This document shows, in pieces, positions 27,928 through 34,484 of a stretch of 34,484 bases of DNA. Both the position numbers and the translations under genes were made by a program. The notes beneath the pieces were generated by a model. The model saw nothing but the letters and a program-made list of their open reading frames with translations. It was not told the DNA's origin and did no database searches. The number at the start of each line of letters is the position of its first letter. Within the stretch, counting starts at the first letter, position 1. The stretch spans positions 1-34,484 of the forward strand of contig JAPOTS010000002.1 of the NCBI GenBank assembly GCA_026709065.1. The letters run 5' to 3'. This DNA comes from Bacteroidota bacterium. GTDB taxonomy: Bacteria; Bacteroidota; Rhodothermia; Rhodothermales; Bin80.

Positions 27928-29016
27928 TTAGGAATCCGTTTGTGATAATGACCTCGGGGATTTTGTGCGGGGGTTCGTAATCGAGCCGCGGGCGTAATGA
28001 AATGCGTAAGCTTCGTGGACTGCATCAATGAGCGGGGTTGGCTTAAATCCAAGTTCCTGCTGTGCTTTACTTGTATCAGCGTGGCGGCGTTTCTGCAAGA
28101 GTCGGATAGCTCCTGGTGTGAATCGTTGAGGAAAGCTGGGATGGGCTCTACTGAGATAATAACTTGCAACCTCAGCAAACACAAGCATTGCTTTGACAGG
28201 AATCCTACGACTAGAACGTTTGATGCCAGAGACTTCTTCAAACATAGTCAAGATTTCGGAGATCGTTTTATAGCCACTACTGAAGATGTATTTTTCCCCA
28301 GAGCGTCCGCGTTCCATACACAGAATATGTCCTTGTACAATATCCCTAGCAGCCACAAATTCAAATCCACCATCCACATAGCCTTTGACTTTTCCCCGAG
28401 TATGATCAACAAGAGTTCTGCCGATTCGTGACGGCAAATAGTCATAGCCGCCAACTAATGCACAACAAGTTGCTACGACTACTTCCTGCCCCTGGGCCGC
28501 TGCTTTCCAACATTCGTGTTCAGCTAAAACCTTGCTACGCTCGTAAGGCATGTTTCGCTCCATAGGATAAAATTGCATGGTTTCATTGCTCGGCGCAGAT
28601 GAATCATCTAGATCGTACCCTACTGCACTAAATGATCCTGTCATCACAACACGTCCTGCATTGACCTCACGAGCGGCCTGTAATATATTCCGCGTGCCAA
28701 TGACGTTACATTCATAGATTTCTCGTCTATGGGCGAGATTTCCCTCAATGGTAGATATTTTAGCAGCTACATGATAAACCCCCTGACACCCCTTCATGGC
28801 TATGCGTATGGACTCAAGGTCTCGAATATCACCGTAATGAGTCTCAACATTAAGACCTTCAAGCGCTTCATTATTGTCGTCTTCCCTCAATAGCACACGA
28901 ACTTTAACACTATCGTCCAAGAGTCTATGTAATAAATTCGCTCCAAGATGCCCTGCAGCACCTGTCAAAAAAACTGGAGCTTCATTGCTTACTGGATTGG
29001 TGCTGATTGTGGACAT
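27928..29016 (-). CDS. 3beta-hydroxysteroid dehydrogenase/decarboxylase-type SDR (SdmB-like)
   Basis: 362 residues, extended short-chain dehydrogenase. NAD(P)-binding TGAAGHLG (18-25), the GDIRD acidic segment, catalytic Ser in TGSFSAVG (about 126-132) and Tyr157/Lys161 in YERSK. C-terminal half resembles 3beta-HSD/NSDHL-type proteins (GFKPTPLIDAV ending). Expected role: oxidise the 3-hydroxyl and assist loss of the C-4 carboxyl made by the Rieske oxygenase, giving a 3-ketosterol or 4-monomethyl sterol. First gene of the sterol operon, 21 bases before the Rieske gene. Specificity rests on context. Confidence 0.85.
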   Translation of the reverse strand: MSTISTNPVSNEAPVFLTGAAGHLGANLLHRLLDDSVKVRVLLREDDNNEALEGLNVETHYGDIRDLESIRIAMKGCQGVYHVAAKISTIEGNLAHRREIYECNVIGTRNILQAAREVNAGRVVMTGSFSAVGYDLDDSSAPSNETMQFYPMERNMPYERSKVLAEHECWKAAAQGQEVVVATCCALVGGYDYLPSRIGRTLVDHTRGKVKGYVDGGFEFVAARDIVQGHILCMERGRSGEKYIFSSGYKTISEILTMFEEVSGIKRSSRRIPVKAMLVFAEVASYYLSRAHPSFPQRFTPGAIRLLQKRRHADTSKAQQELGFKPTPLIDAVHEAYAFHYARGSITNPRTKSPRSLSQTDS

Positions 29017-29589
29017 TTTTTAGAATGGAAGCTTGGACAATGGATCAATGAAGGATAGTAACCAAGTATAGTACCTGATAGAATTCATTAATCACACAGT
29101 TGGTTGACAATGAAAAATCAAGAGTCAATACAATTTTTAATATCTAATTAATTTATTATATGAACTATCTTAAATCACAAATATGATAATAAATACAATT
29201 CAATTTTTGTGTAATATACAAAAATCAATATAAAGTTTCTTTATGGCTATGTCTGTGTGCACGATCTGAGTTGAAATGTTGTACCATCATGGATCAATTT
29301 TGTGTCCGATATAGAAATGCCGTTTCGTTCAGACAAAATATGTGCTATTCTTCTTACTTTCATGAGCATAATTTGATCATCAATCACTTCAGTTATGATC
29401 TTATTTGAAACAATTGATCAGTAAGTAACTCTCTCCATTATTTGTCAATTCTTACGAACTATCCAAATGTAGATATCCGCACCAGTAAAATATAAACTTG
29501 GGGTAAATGGGTTTGAAAGCAATTTTGGTGAGACACAATTTATGTGGCTTTTTCGCTATTTTTCATAAATGGGAGAGATACTAAATATC
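29017..29589. other. Region upstream of the sterol operon
   Basis: About 570 AT-rich bases. It should hold the sterol operon promoter. The minus-strand TATACTTG (29063-29070), about 45 bases before the first ATG, is close to the Bacteroidota -7 box (TAnnTTTG), but no TTTG -33 box is seen at the right distance, so this is weak. A 56-codon open minus-strand frame at 29247-29417 (longest ATG start 29369, 40 residues) has a protein-like composition (MLMKVRRIAHILSERNG) but no recognised family; it may be a gene remnant. Confidence 0.35.
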
Positions 29590-29853
29590 ATGCGGGGATA
29601 CAATCTACCAGATAATAAAAAATACTTGTGTTGGAGAACAGGGAGATTTCTGTAATGGATGTCAGCATCACTTTCAGCCCCGTTATTTAGAGGTAGATCA
29701 TGTTATCCTACAGGCAGAGAATAGTACGAATTACAAATTCTGTCTTCAATTTTATGTGGATCCTATAATCATTTGAAGAGTGCATAGATACAGGAAAGGT
29801 TAATTGTGCTGTTAACAGATAAAGGATGGATCAAACATAGGAAGACAGCATAA
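29590..29853 (+). pseudogene. Decayed HNH endonuclease domain
   Basis: Three pieces of one domain lie in three reading frames. Piece 1 from 29590: MRGYNLPDNKKYL. Piece 2 (about 29629-29735): GEQGDFCNGCQHHFQPRYLEVDHV, the first zinc CxxC and the H of an HNH fold. Piece 3 (29743-29853): ILCGSYNHLKSA, a TAG stop at 29785, then QERLIVLLTDKGWIKHRKTA and the final TAA. In intact relatives the block reads LLCGxCNxxKxxRTQEYL, so the second zinc CxxC has become CGSY. Such HNH domains often form the C-terminus of restriction-associated adenine methylases; the rest of that protein is not recognisable upstream. Two frameshifts, a stop and a lost zinc ligand make it a pseudogene. Confidence 0.8.
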
Positions 29854-29890
29854 ATCAGTCAATATGAATACCGTGAGGTCGGCAAAGAAA

Positions 29891-30076
29891 ATGGAATTAC
29901 AAAATTTTGAGTATTGGACGATCATAATGGGAATGGTTGCCATCTTCGTTTATTTACAGCGAGTGTCCCATACGCCTCGTCAGGATATGAGGCAATTATC
30001 TGAACGAGCGACAAAGATTGAAGATTTTTTGTTATATCAAAGTGGAGATTCAGGCCGTTCTCAGGCAGGGGGTTAA
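29891..30076 (+). CDS. Small membrane protein with C-terminal coiled-coil-like segment
   Basis: 61 residues. One hydrophobic helix (YWTIIMGMVAIFVYLQ, about 7-22) is followed by a charged heptad-like stretch (RQDMRQLSERATKIEDFLL). The pattern R-x-D-x-x-x-L-S-E-R-x-x-x-I/L-E is common in tiny bacterial inner-membrane proteins of unknown function. The ATG at 29891 is preferred over 29864 because a GAGG lies about 13 bases upstream and the helix then starts near the N-terminus. It directly follows the HNH pseudogene, so it may itself be a leftover. Confidence 0.4.
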   Translation: MELQNFEYWTIIMGMVAIFVYLQRVSHTPRQDMRQLSERATKIEDFLLYQSGDSGRSQAGG

Positions 30077-30422
30077 GCACCGAAATTTTTTCTTACCTTA
30101 TCTGGAAAACGAGAATCTGCAAATCAGAAAACATCATACAAAGACTCCAAACAACCAAGCACAAAGGAGTCGAGTCAATAGCTATAGGAGAGACGATTTA
30201 CTGGAAAAACCTCTACTGAATCTGTGATACTAGGGCAAGGCGATGCGGAAGCTGATTCAGGGAATGGCAAAATGCAATAATAAGAATCTAACTCAGCGAA
30301 AAATCTGGATGTAGGTGTACATTTGGTTTATAATTCCCCTAATAATCCTTTCATGATTATTCCATCATTGGTATAGTATCATCTAACCCTTTCATCCAAA
30401 TAAATCAAGTTACAATTACCCA
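30077..30422. other. Non-coding or decayed stretch before the metallophosphoesterase
   Basis: About 345 bases. No convincing frame on either strand; a 69-codon frame ending at 30227 is an out-of-frame continuation with no family features. No terminal repeats or tRNA seen. Confidence 0.35.
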
Positions 30423-31166
30423 ATTAGTGATACTCATGCACAAGTCGCTTTACCCGACCTTCTAAAAGGTTATGAAAGTGACATTCTCGTTCACTGTGGG
30501 GACTTTACAGCCGGTCAAACAAACCGAATGAACCGCTCCTCTATCTATGACAGCCACCGCCAGTCATGGCAAACTTTTCTGCTGGAACTGAAATCAATTA
30601 GACATCAGTTTGGAAGTATCATCGTGGTTCCCGGTAATCATGATCAGATATGCGAATACATGTCTGATCAATGCAAATCAGAAATGGCCAACATTGGAGC
30701 AATCCTCTTAATCAATAGTGGAGTCAATATCCTCCTGGGAGAGCCTGTCAAGAATGATAAAACAAGGAGCTTATCATTTTGGGGTGTCCCTCATACACCT
30801 CCCTTCTATTCATGGTTTTTTCAGGGTTATGATATGGCTATGCATACCAATAACATTGCAGCTGCAACGAATGTATTGATCTGTCATGGACCTCCCTATT
30901 CCATTTTGGATACGGTTGGTCCCGTCCCATCTCACACACTACAAACCAGTGATCACTTAGGTTGCAGAGAACTCTTTGAACGATGCCAAAATCTTCCAAA
31001 TTTGAAGGCGGTATTCTTCGGACATATACACAGTTCTCACGGAGAAGACCATCGGAATGGAGTCAACTATTTCAACTGTTCTATCCTCGGCGAAAGGTAT
31101 GAACGGAGATATCATCCTATAACTACGTCGATCTCACTCAACCATGAATGCAAAATTGTAGGTTAG
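30423..31166 (+). CDS. MPPED-like metallophosphoesterase, start codon missing (possibly broken)
   Basis: All five metallophosphoesterase motifs occur in one open frame: SDTH (30426-30437), GDFTAG (30498-30515), PGNHD, CHGPPYS and FGHIHSSHG. Together these hold the binuclear metal ligands, so the fold is complete over about 247 codons. However, the first ATG is at 30528, after two of the motifs, and between the upstream stop (30384-30386) and that ATG there is no ATG, GTG or TTG in frame. Either a rare start such as ATT (30423) is used, or the native start was lost and the gene is dead or makes an inactive product. The family resembles MPPED1/2-type esterases (GVPHTPPFYSWFF block). Substrate unknown. 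Confidence 0.75.
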   Translation: MSDTHAQVALPDLLKGYESDILVHCGDFTAGQTNRMNRSSIYDSHRQSWQTFLLELKSIRHQFGSIIVVPGNHDQICEYMSDQCKSEMANIGAILLINSGVNILLGEPVKNDKTRSLSFWGVPHTPPFYSWFFQGYDMAMHTNNIAAATNVLICHGPPYSILDTVGPVPSHTLQTSDHLGCRELFERCQNLPNLKAVFFGHIHSSHGEDHRNGVNYFNCSILGERYERRYHPITTSISLNHECKIVG

Positions 31167-31264
31167 ATCCAATTTTGCTGGAATATTCTACATGTCATCT
31201 GTCCCTGACAATAATCTTGATGTTATCTCTATCACGAAGAATTAGAGAGAGATTTGTCAAACCA

Positions 31265-32461
31265 TTATACATCATAGTTGAAGATGATAGGACGTAATTC
31301 TACGAGATATCTGGGTTGAAAACTCTGTTGAGTCATGGTGGCACCCTGAATCTCAGAAACTGTAAATATAGAATGTGTAGCATCTGAGGTCCTTATGGCA
31401 TGGAAAATAATTTCATTGCGTGCAGTGCTTCGTATAGAATAGGGTTCTACTCGGTAAGTCATTTGTTTGTAATGCACATCAACACATAGATGGTTCACTC
31501 CTGCAAATCGAATTATCTCAAGGTATTTTTTGATAGAAAATGCAATGTCAAGATTAACACTCTGTTCTTGAAATAAATCTCCATCATTAGTAATTGGATA
31601 GAGTATTGATAAATTTGCACCATTAGCAATCCATTCAAACAGATTTGGTAACGCCTCCAGATAAATCCCAACTAGAGGAAGTTCTGGAAGTTGATGGCTT
31701 AGCATATGGGGCCAAGATGGTTGAAATTTATTGCTGTGTTTGACCGTGCACTCCAAAGTTGGAATTTTAGTGTTGCGATGAACACATTTTTTGTGAAGAA
31801 CATCTCGTAAAATATCCATATCTATGCTTAATTCAGTATTGCGAAAGAGATTGACCAGATCATACAAATCACGGGGATTTGTTCGTTGCTCTAACGCACA
31901 AAATTTTTCAGCGGCAATTTCTTCAATGGAATAACACAAGGCCTCTGTTGACTTGGGTAGGATATCGCTATATTCATGATGAATCTTCCGTTCAACTGGG
32001 GGGAGCACGAGTATTTCATCAAACGTTAGATCAATCTTCAAGCGTGGAAGAGAACGATATCCAATGGACGGCCCCATTGGGCCTCTGTATGCAATTTTAC
32101 CCCGGCATGATGTAGAGCCTCTTGAATTCGTGAAGAATTCAAATTGAATGAGATGCTCTGGAAATTCTAATCTACATTGATGAAAAATCCAACGGCAAAC
32201 CTCTCTAAAGGTCTCCAAAATAAAATCTTCATTCAGATGAGAGGGATCCGTAATGGTGAAGTCAAGATTTTCTGAAAAACGGTAAGTTTCAAGAAAGCAT
32301 TTCTTGAGGCATGTTCCCCCTTTAAAGATCCACTTGCCTCGCAGGGATGGATGTTGATTAATGCCCGCCAATACCCAGCCAAGCACATAATTTTTTTCAA
32401 CGATCTGTGGCCTTAGTCCACGAATCTGAGCAATATCTTTCACTTCACTTTTTTTAATCAT
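31265..32461 (-). CDS. AbiEii/AbiGii-family nucleotidyltransferase toxin
   Basis: 398 residues from the ATG at 32461. Type IV-like toxin of AbiE abortive-infection pairs; studied relatives transfer nucleotides to targets such as tRNA. Core motifs: FKGGTCLKK (46-54), RFSENLDFT (61-69), KIDLTFDE (142-149), EEIAAEKFCALEQR (180-193) and NPRDLYDL (195-202). In the third-line motif the usual SEDLD reads SENLD, so the first Asp of DxD is Asn65; this could weaken metal binding. The C-terminal 190 residues are a longer and unrecognised extension. It begins 6 bases after the antitoxin stop, and is convergent with the metallophosphoesterase. Confidence 0.85.
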   Translation of the reverse strand: MIKKSEVKDIAQIRGLRPQIVEKNYVLGWVLAGINQHPSLRGKWIFKGGTCLKKCFLETYRFSENLDFTITDPSHLNEDFILETFREVCRWIFHQCRLEFPEHLIQFEFFTNSRGSTSCRGKIAYRGPMGPSIGYRSLPRLKIDLTFDEILVLPPVERKIHHEYSDILPKSTEALCYSIEEIAAEKFCALEQRTNPRDLYDLVNLFRNTELSIDMDILRDVLHKKCVHRNTKIPTLECTVKHSNKFQPSWPHMLSHQLPELPLVGIYLEALPNLFEWIANGANLSILYPITNDGDLFQEQSVNLDIAFSIKKYLEIIRFAGVNHLCVDVHYKQMTYRVEPYSIRSTARNEIIFHAIRTSDATHSIFTVSEIQGATMTQQSFQPRYLVELRPIIFNYDV

Positions 32462-32467
32462 CAATGT

Positions 32468-33262
32468 CTAAGAAATATACCATTGAGGAACGAAGATGCG
32501 CCAGCGAGTCACAAGGCGGTCACATGGAAACTCAGACCATAATTTTGCATTGCCCGTAGTCATACGCTCTCTGCACGCATCCACAAGAAAAGAAGTATCG
32601 GATTCGCGCTCCGCTAAAAAACCCAAGCGTTTGAAGATAGCCCCATTGCCTAAACGCTCTGCATAGGCAATCAACTGATTATCGTTTCTATGTTCATGAC
32701 GCAAATACTCTTGAAAACATTCTACTACATGATCTATTCCTCCTCCGAAGGATGGGTCATCTAGTATATCTAACATGGTTCTGTGGACATCAGAGAAATC
32801 CACTTTAGTTGTCTCAAACCACACACTGTCAAGTCCAAAAATCTTATTTGGCTGAACATATTTAAGTGTGTAAGGCAAACCCAGTATTTCTAAGTGTTTC
32901 GATCGTACTGTTCGTCCCGTAAGGACCACGGTATCACGAAAAATCTGATCTGTAAGCCCCCAATATTCTGCAGCACTTCGCCCTCCCACATAAGCAGGAT
33001 CAAAGAGTGCAGGAACAATCATCCATGGGTCATCAAGCATCTCGCCAGTCATCAGATATGCTGGGCTCACGGCCGCATAGACACCAGGGCCAGCACGCTG
33101 AAACCAACCTTGACTACACCACCGTGAGAGTAGTTTAGACGCAGTGATTCTGTCAACACCAAGGGATTGCTCTACATCCCCAATGCGAACGATTTTGCCA
33201 GTATCCTTCAACACTGTTGCTAATCGGACACGTCCAATAGGAAAATTCTTTATTTCTGGCAT
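32468..33262 (-). CDS. AbiEi-type antitoxin / winged-helix repressor
   Basis: 264 residues. N-terminal winged helix-turn-helix (about 10-65: GDVEQSLGVDRITASKLLSRWCSQGWFQRAG-like, GVYAAVSPAYL) followed by the AbiEi antitoxin domain (about 75-260) with DPAYVGGRSAAEYWGL and FETTKVDFSDVHRTMLDIL. AbiEi proteins neutralise AbiEii and repress their own promoter through the wHTH. The upstream gene of the pair, as usual. The ATG start at 33262 is the only good one. Confidence 0.85.
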   Translation of the reverse strand: MPEIKNFPIGRVRLATVLKDTGKIVRIGDVEQSLGVDRITASKLLSRWCSQGWFQRAGPGVYAAVSPAYLMTGEMLDDPWMIVPALFDPAYVGGRSAAEYWGLTDQIFRDTVVLTGRTVRSKHLEILGLPYTLKYVQPNKIFGLDSVWFETTKVDFSDVHRTMLDILDDPSFGGGIDHVVECFQEYLRHEHRNDNQLIAYAERLGNGAIFKRLGFLAERESDTSFLVDACRERMTTGNAKLWSEFPCDRLVTRWRIFVPQWYIS

Positions 33263-34204
33263 GAGTTAGTATAGTTTACACTTATTAATTCACACCTAAA
33301 ATGAATTAATGTTACATATTACTCGTTCATCGTACTTTTGATCACGCGAATACGAATCAACGTATGATTCATTAACTTGGTTGAAACGAGGGAAAAAGAT
33401 ATGACGAATAGCCATGTCATATCTCATAGTCAACTCTAAATTGTGTTTCAGCTACTGATTCCACCATTTTAATAGCCTCTGTCTTAGAAGATTCGCAGGG
33501 CCGTTGTGTAGTGACTAACGAAGTATCAAAGCCAAAGGCAAAGGGTACAAAACGAAGGATTCCCGATATTTGTCTTTAATTAAATGTTAAATGTATCAGC
33601 ATGGTTGACCTCATCAGAATCATTGGCTTTAAGACTCGCTGGGCAAGTTAAATCTCAAAATCAGATTTAGCAAAATACTCAGGCCATCATCAATCCCACC
33701 AGTTTGAAGATGAATAAACACTTATCAATTCACTAGAAAATGGAGCTCAAGTGCTTCATACCAATATTTGTACTCATCCTGAGATTTTCAACTGACTATG
33801 TGAGTATACAGACTTTTAATGATTCTCTACTTCAGGTTAATTGATTGGAAAATGACTGTGATGAATTCTGAATCCTCCGTCAACTCCATGTTGAACTTTG
33901 ATCAAATGGATCAATCGTACAGAGGCAGGGATGTATAATGCTGTATATTTTGGGCACACATATTAGGATATAGCGAGAAAGGTTATCTTGATTCCCAAAC
34001 TATGTAGATAAGGGACATAGAAACCTTGAAGCAAGCGAACTTCTCACTTAAACCAATCGACAGTTTTCTTGTAAAACTTATTTGTACGGTTTACTCAATT
34101 AATACCATAGAGGACATCTATATCAGAATAAATGAAACGACTGATACCTTAAATTGTGAATTATATCATCCTTAGCTGTAACCTTTACGATCTACAAATA
34201 ATTG
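33263..34204. other. Gene-poor stretch between the AbiE pair and the methyltransferase
   Basis: About 940 AT-rich bases. It should carry the divergent promoters of the antitoxin (minus) and methyltransferase (plus) genes. The only coding-like sequence is the remnant at 33417-33575. No repeats, tRNA or insertion-sequence ends recognised. Confidence 0.4.
33417..33575 (-). pseudogene. 52-codon gene remnant, family not recognised
   Basis: An open minus-strand stretch reading ISGILRFVPFAFGFDTSL ... ESSKTEAIKMVESVAETQ and ending FRVDYEI then TGA. Composition (mixed hydrophobic and charged, few low-complexity runs) looks like the C-terminus of a real protein, but a TAA stop lies immediately upstream and the only ATG leaves 16 codons. 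No continuation was found in other frames. Unassigned. Confidence 0.35.
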
Positions 34205-34484
34205 ATGAGTAAAAATATAAACTTGCACGGTGCAAAACGTGCAAAGAAGGATGAGTTCTATACGCGGTTACGCGATATAGAATACGAGTTACGTCACTAC
34301 ATAGCCCATTTTCTTGGTCAAGTCGTCTATTGTAATTGTGATGACCCGCGCGTGAGCAACTTCTTTGACTTCTTCTCAAAACAGTTTGAGTGGTATGGAT
34401 TGAAGAAACTCATCGCGACTTGTTATAAGAATCAACAACCCGATCTGTTTTCACAGCATGATTCAGAGAAAGCAGTTTATCTGG
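34205..34484 (+). CDS. EcoRI-type adenine-specific DNA methyltransferase, N-terminal part (runs off the window)
   Basis: 93 codons from an ATG at 34205 to the window edge, no stop. MSKNINLHGAKRAKKDEFYT ... LRDIEYELRHY ... HFLGQVVYCNCDDPRVSNFF ... LKKLIATCYK matches the N-terminus of the M.EcoRI-like family (KDEFYTQL, VVYCNCDDPR-SNF, LKKLITTCYK). These enzymes methylate the N6 of adenine in a specific site to protect host DNA from the partner endonuclease, though many relatives are solitary. The catalytic motif lies beyond the edge. Confidence 0.85.
   Translation, partial: MSKNINLHGAKRAKKDEFYTRLRDIEYELRHYIAHFLGQVVYCNCDDPRVSNFFDFFSKQFEWYGLKKLIATCYKNQQPDLFSQHDSEKAVYL

Noticed and set aside
29063..29070. 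Firm promoter call for the sterol operon
   Set aside because: TATACTTG is close to a Bacteroidota -7 box but no matching -33 element is seen, so it is only mentioned in the region note.
30018..30227. 69-codon plus-strand frame
   Set aside because: Starts inside the small membrane protein gene in another frame and has no recognisable features.
29017..34484. CRISPR array or insertion-sequence ends in the accessory region
   Set aside because: No regularly spaced repeats, no transposase frame and no terminal inverted repeats with target duplications could be seen.

Overview
The window looks like chromosome of an aerobic member of the Bacteroidota or the related Rhodothermota/Balneolota. The support is a DUF2480 gene, a carbamoyl-phosphate synthase large subunit that ends right after its second ATP-grasp half (in NLYLSR), a TonB-type energy transducer, a divergent trigger factor and short hydrophobic-basic membrane proteins. 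The taxonomic call is an inference from gene content; there is no rRNA in the window.

1-20.2 kb is mostly housekeeping, nearly all on the minus strand. It holds DUF2480 with a class I cysteine desulfurase; a tRNA-Glu(CTC); tig-clpP; ogt (plus strand); a tight unit carA-carB-yebC-ruvC followed by a small SH3-like protein and a NatA/NatB-type ABC exporter; a gene-poor kilobase; tonB-like, a Ycf46-type AAA ATPase and a secreted beta protein (plus strand); and a VWA protein-ksgA-mgtE unit.

20.8-29.0 kb is the standout: a five-gene minus-strand operon for sterol biosynthesis. In transcription order it encodes a 3beta-HSD/SDR decarboxylase (SdmB-like), a Rieske oxygenase (SdmA-like), a sterol C-14 reductase (ERG24/LBR family), CYP51 (sterol 14alpha-demethylase), and a 1161-residue protein that fuses squalene monooxygenase to oxidosqualene cyclase. 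Gene order is the exact reverse of the reaction order. Together they would take squalene to lanosterol-type sterol, remove the 14alpha-methyl, reduce the C-14 double bond and begin C-4 demethylation. Squalene synthesis, later steps and redox partners are not in the window. The fused epoxidase-cyclase is the most novel object here.

29.0-34.5 kb is accessory and decaying. It holds a frameshifted HNH endonuclease remnant, a small membrane protein, a metallophosphoesterase whose reading frame has no usual start codon in front of its first metal motif, an AbiEi/AbiEii-type toxin-antitoxin pair whose toxin lacks one Asp of the usual DxD, a 52-codon coding remnant, and the first 93 codons of an EcoRI-type adenine methyltransferase running off the right edge. 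This resembles a defence/restriction-modification island beside the sterol operon.
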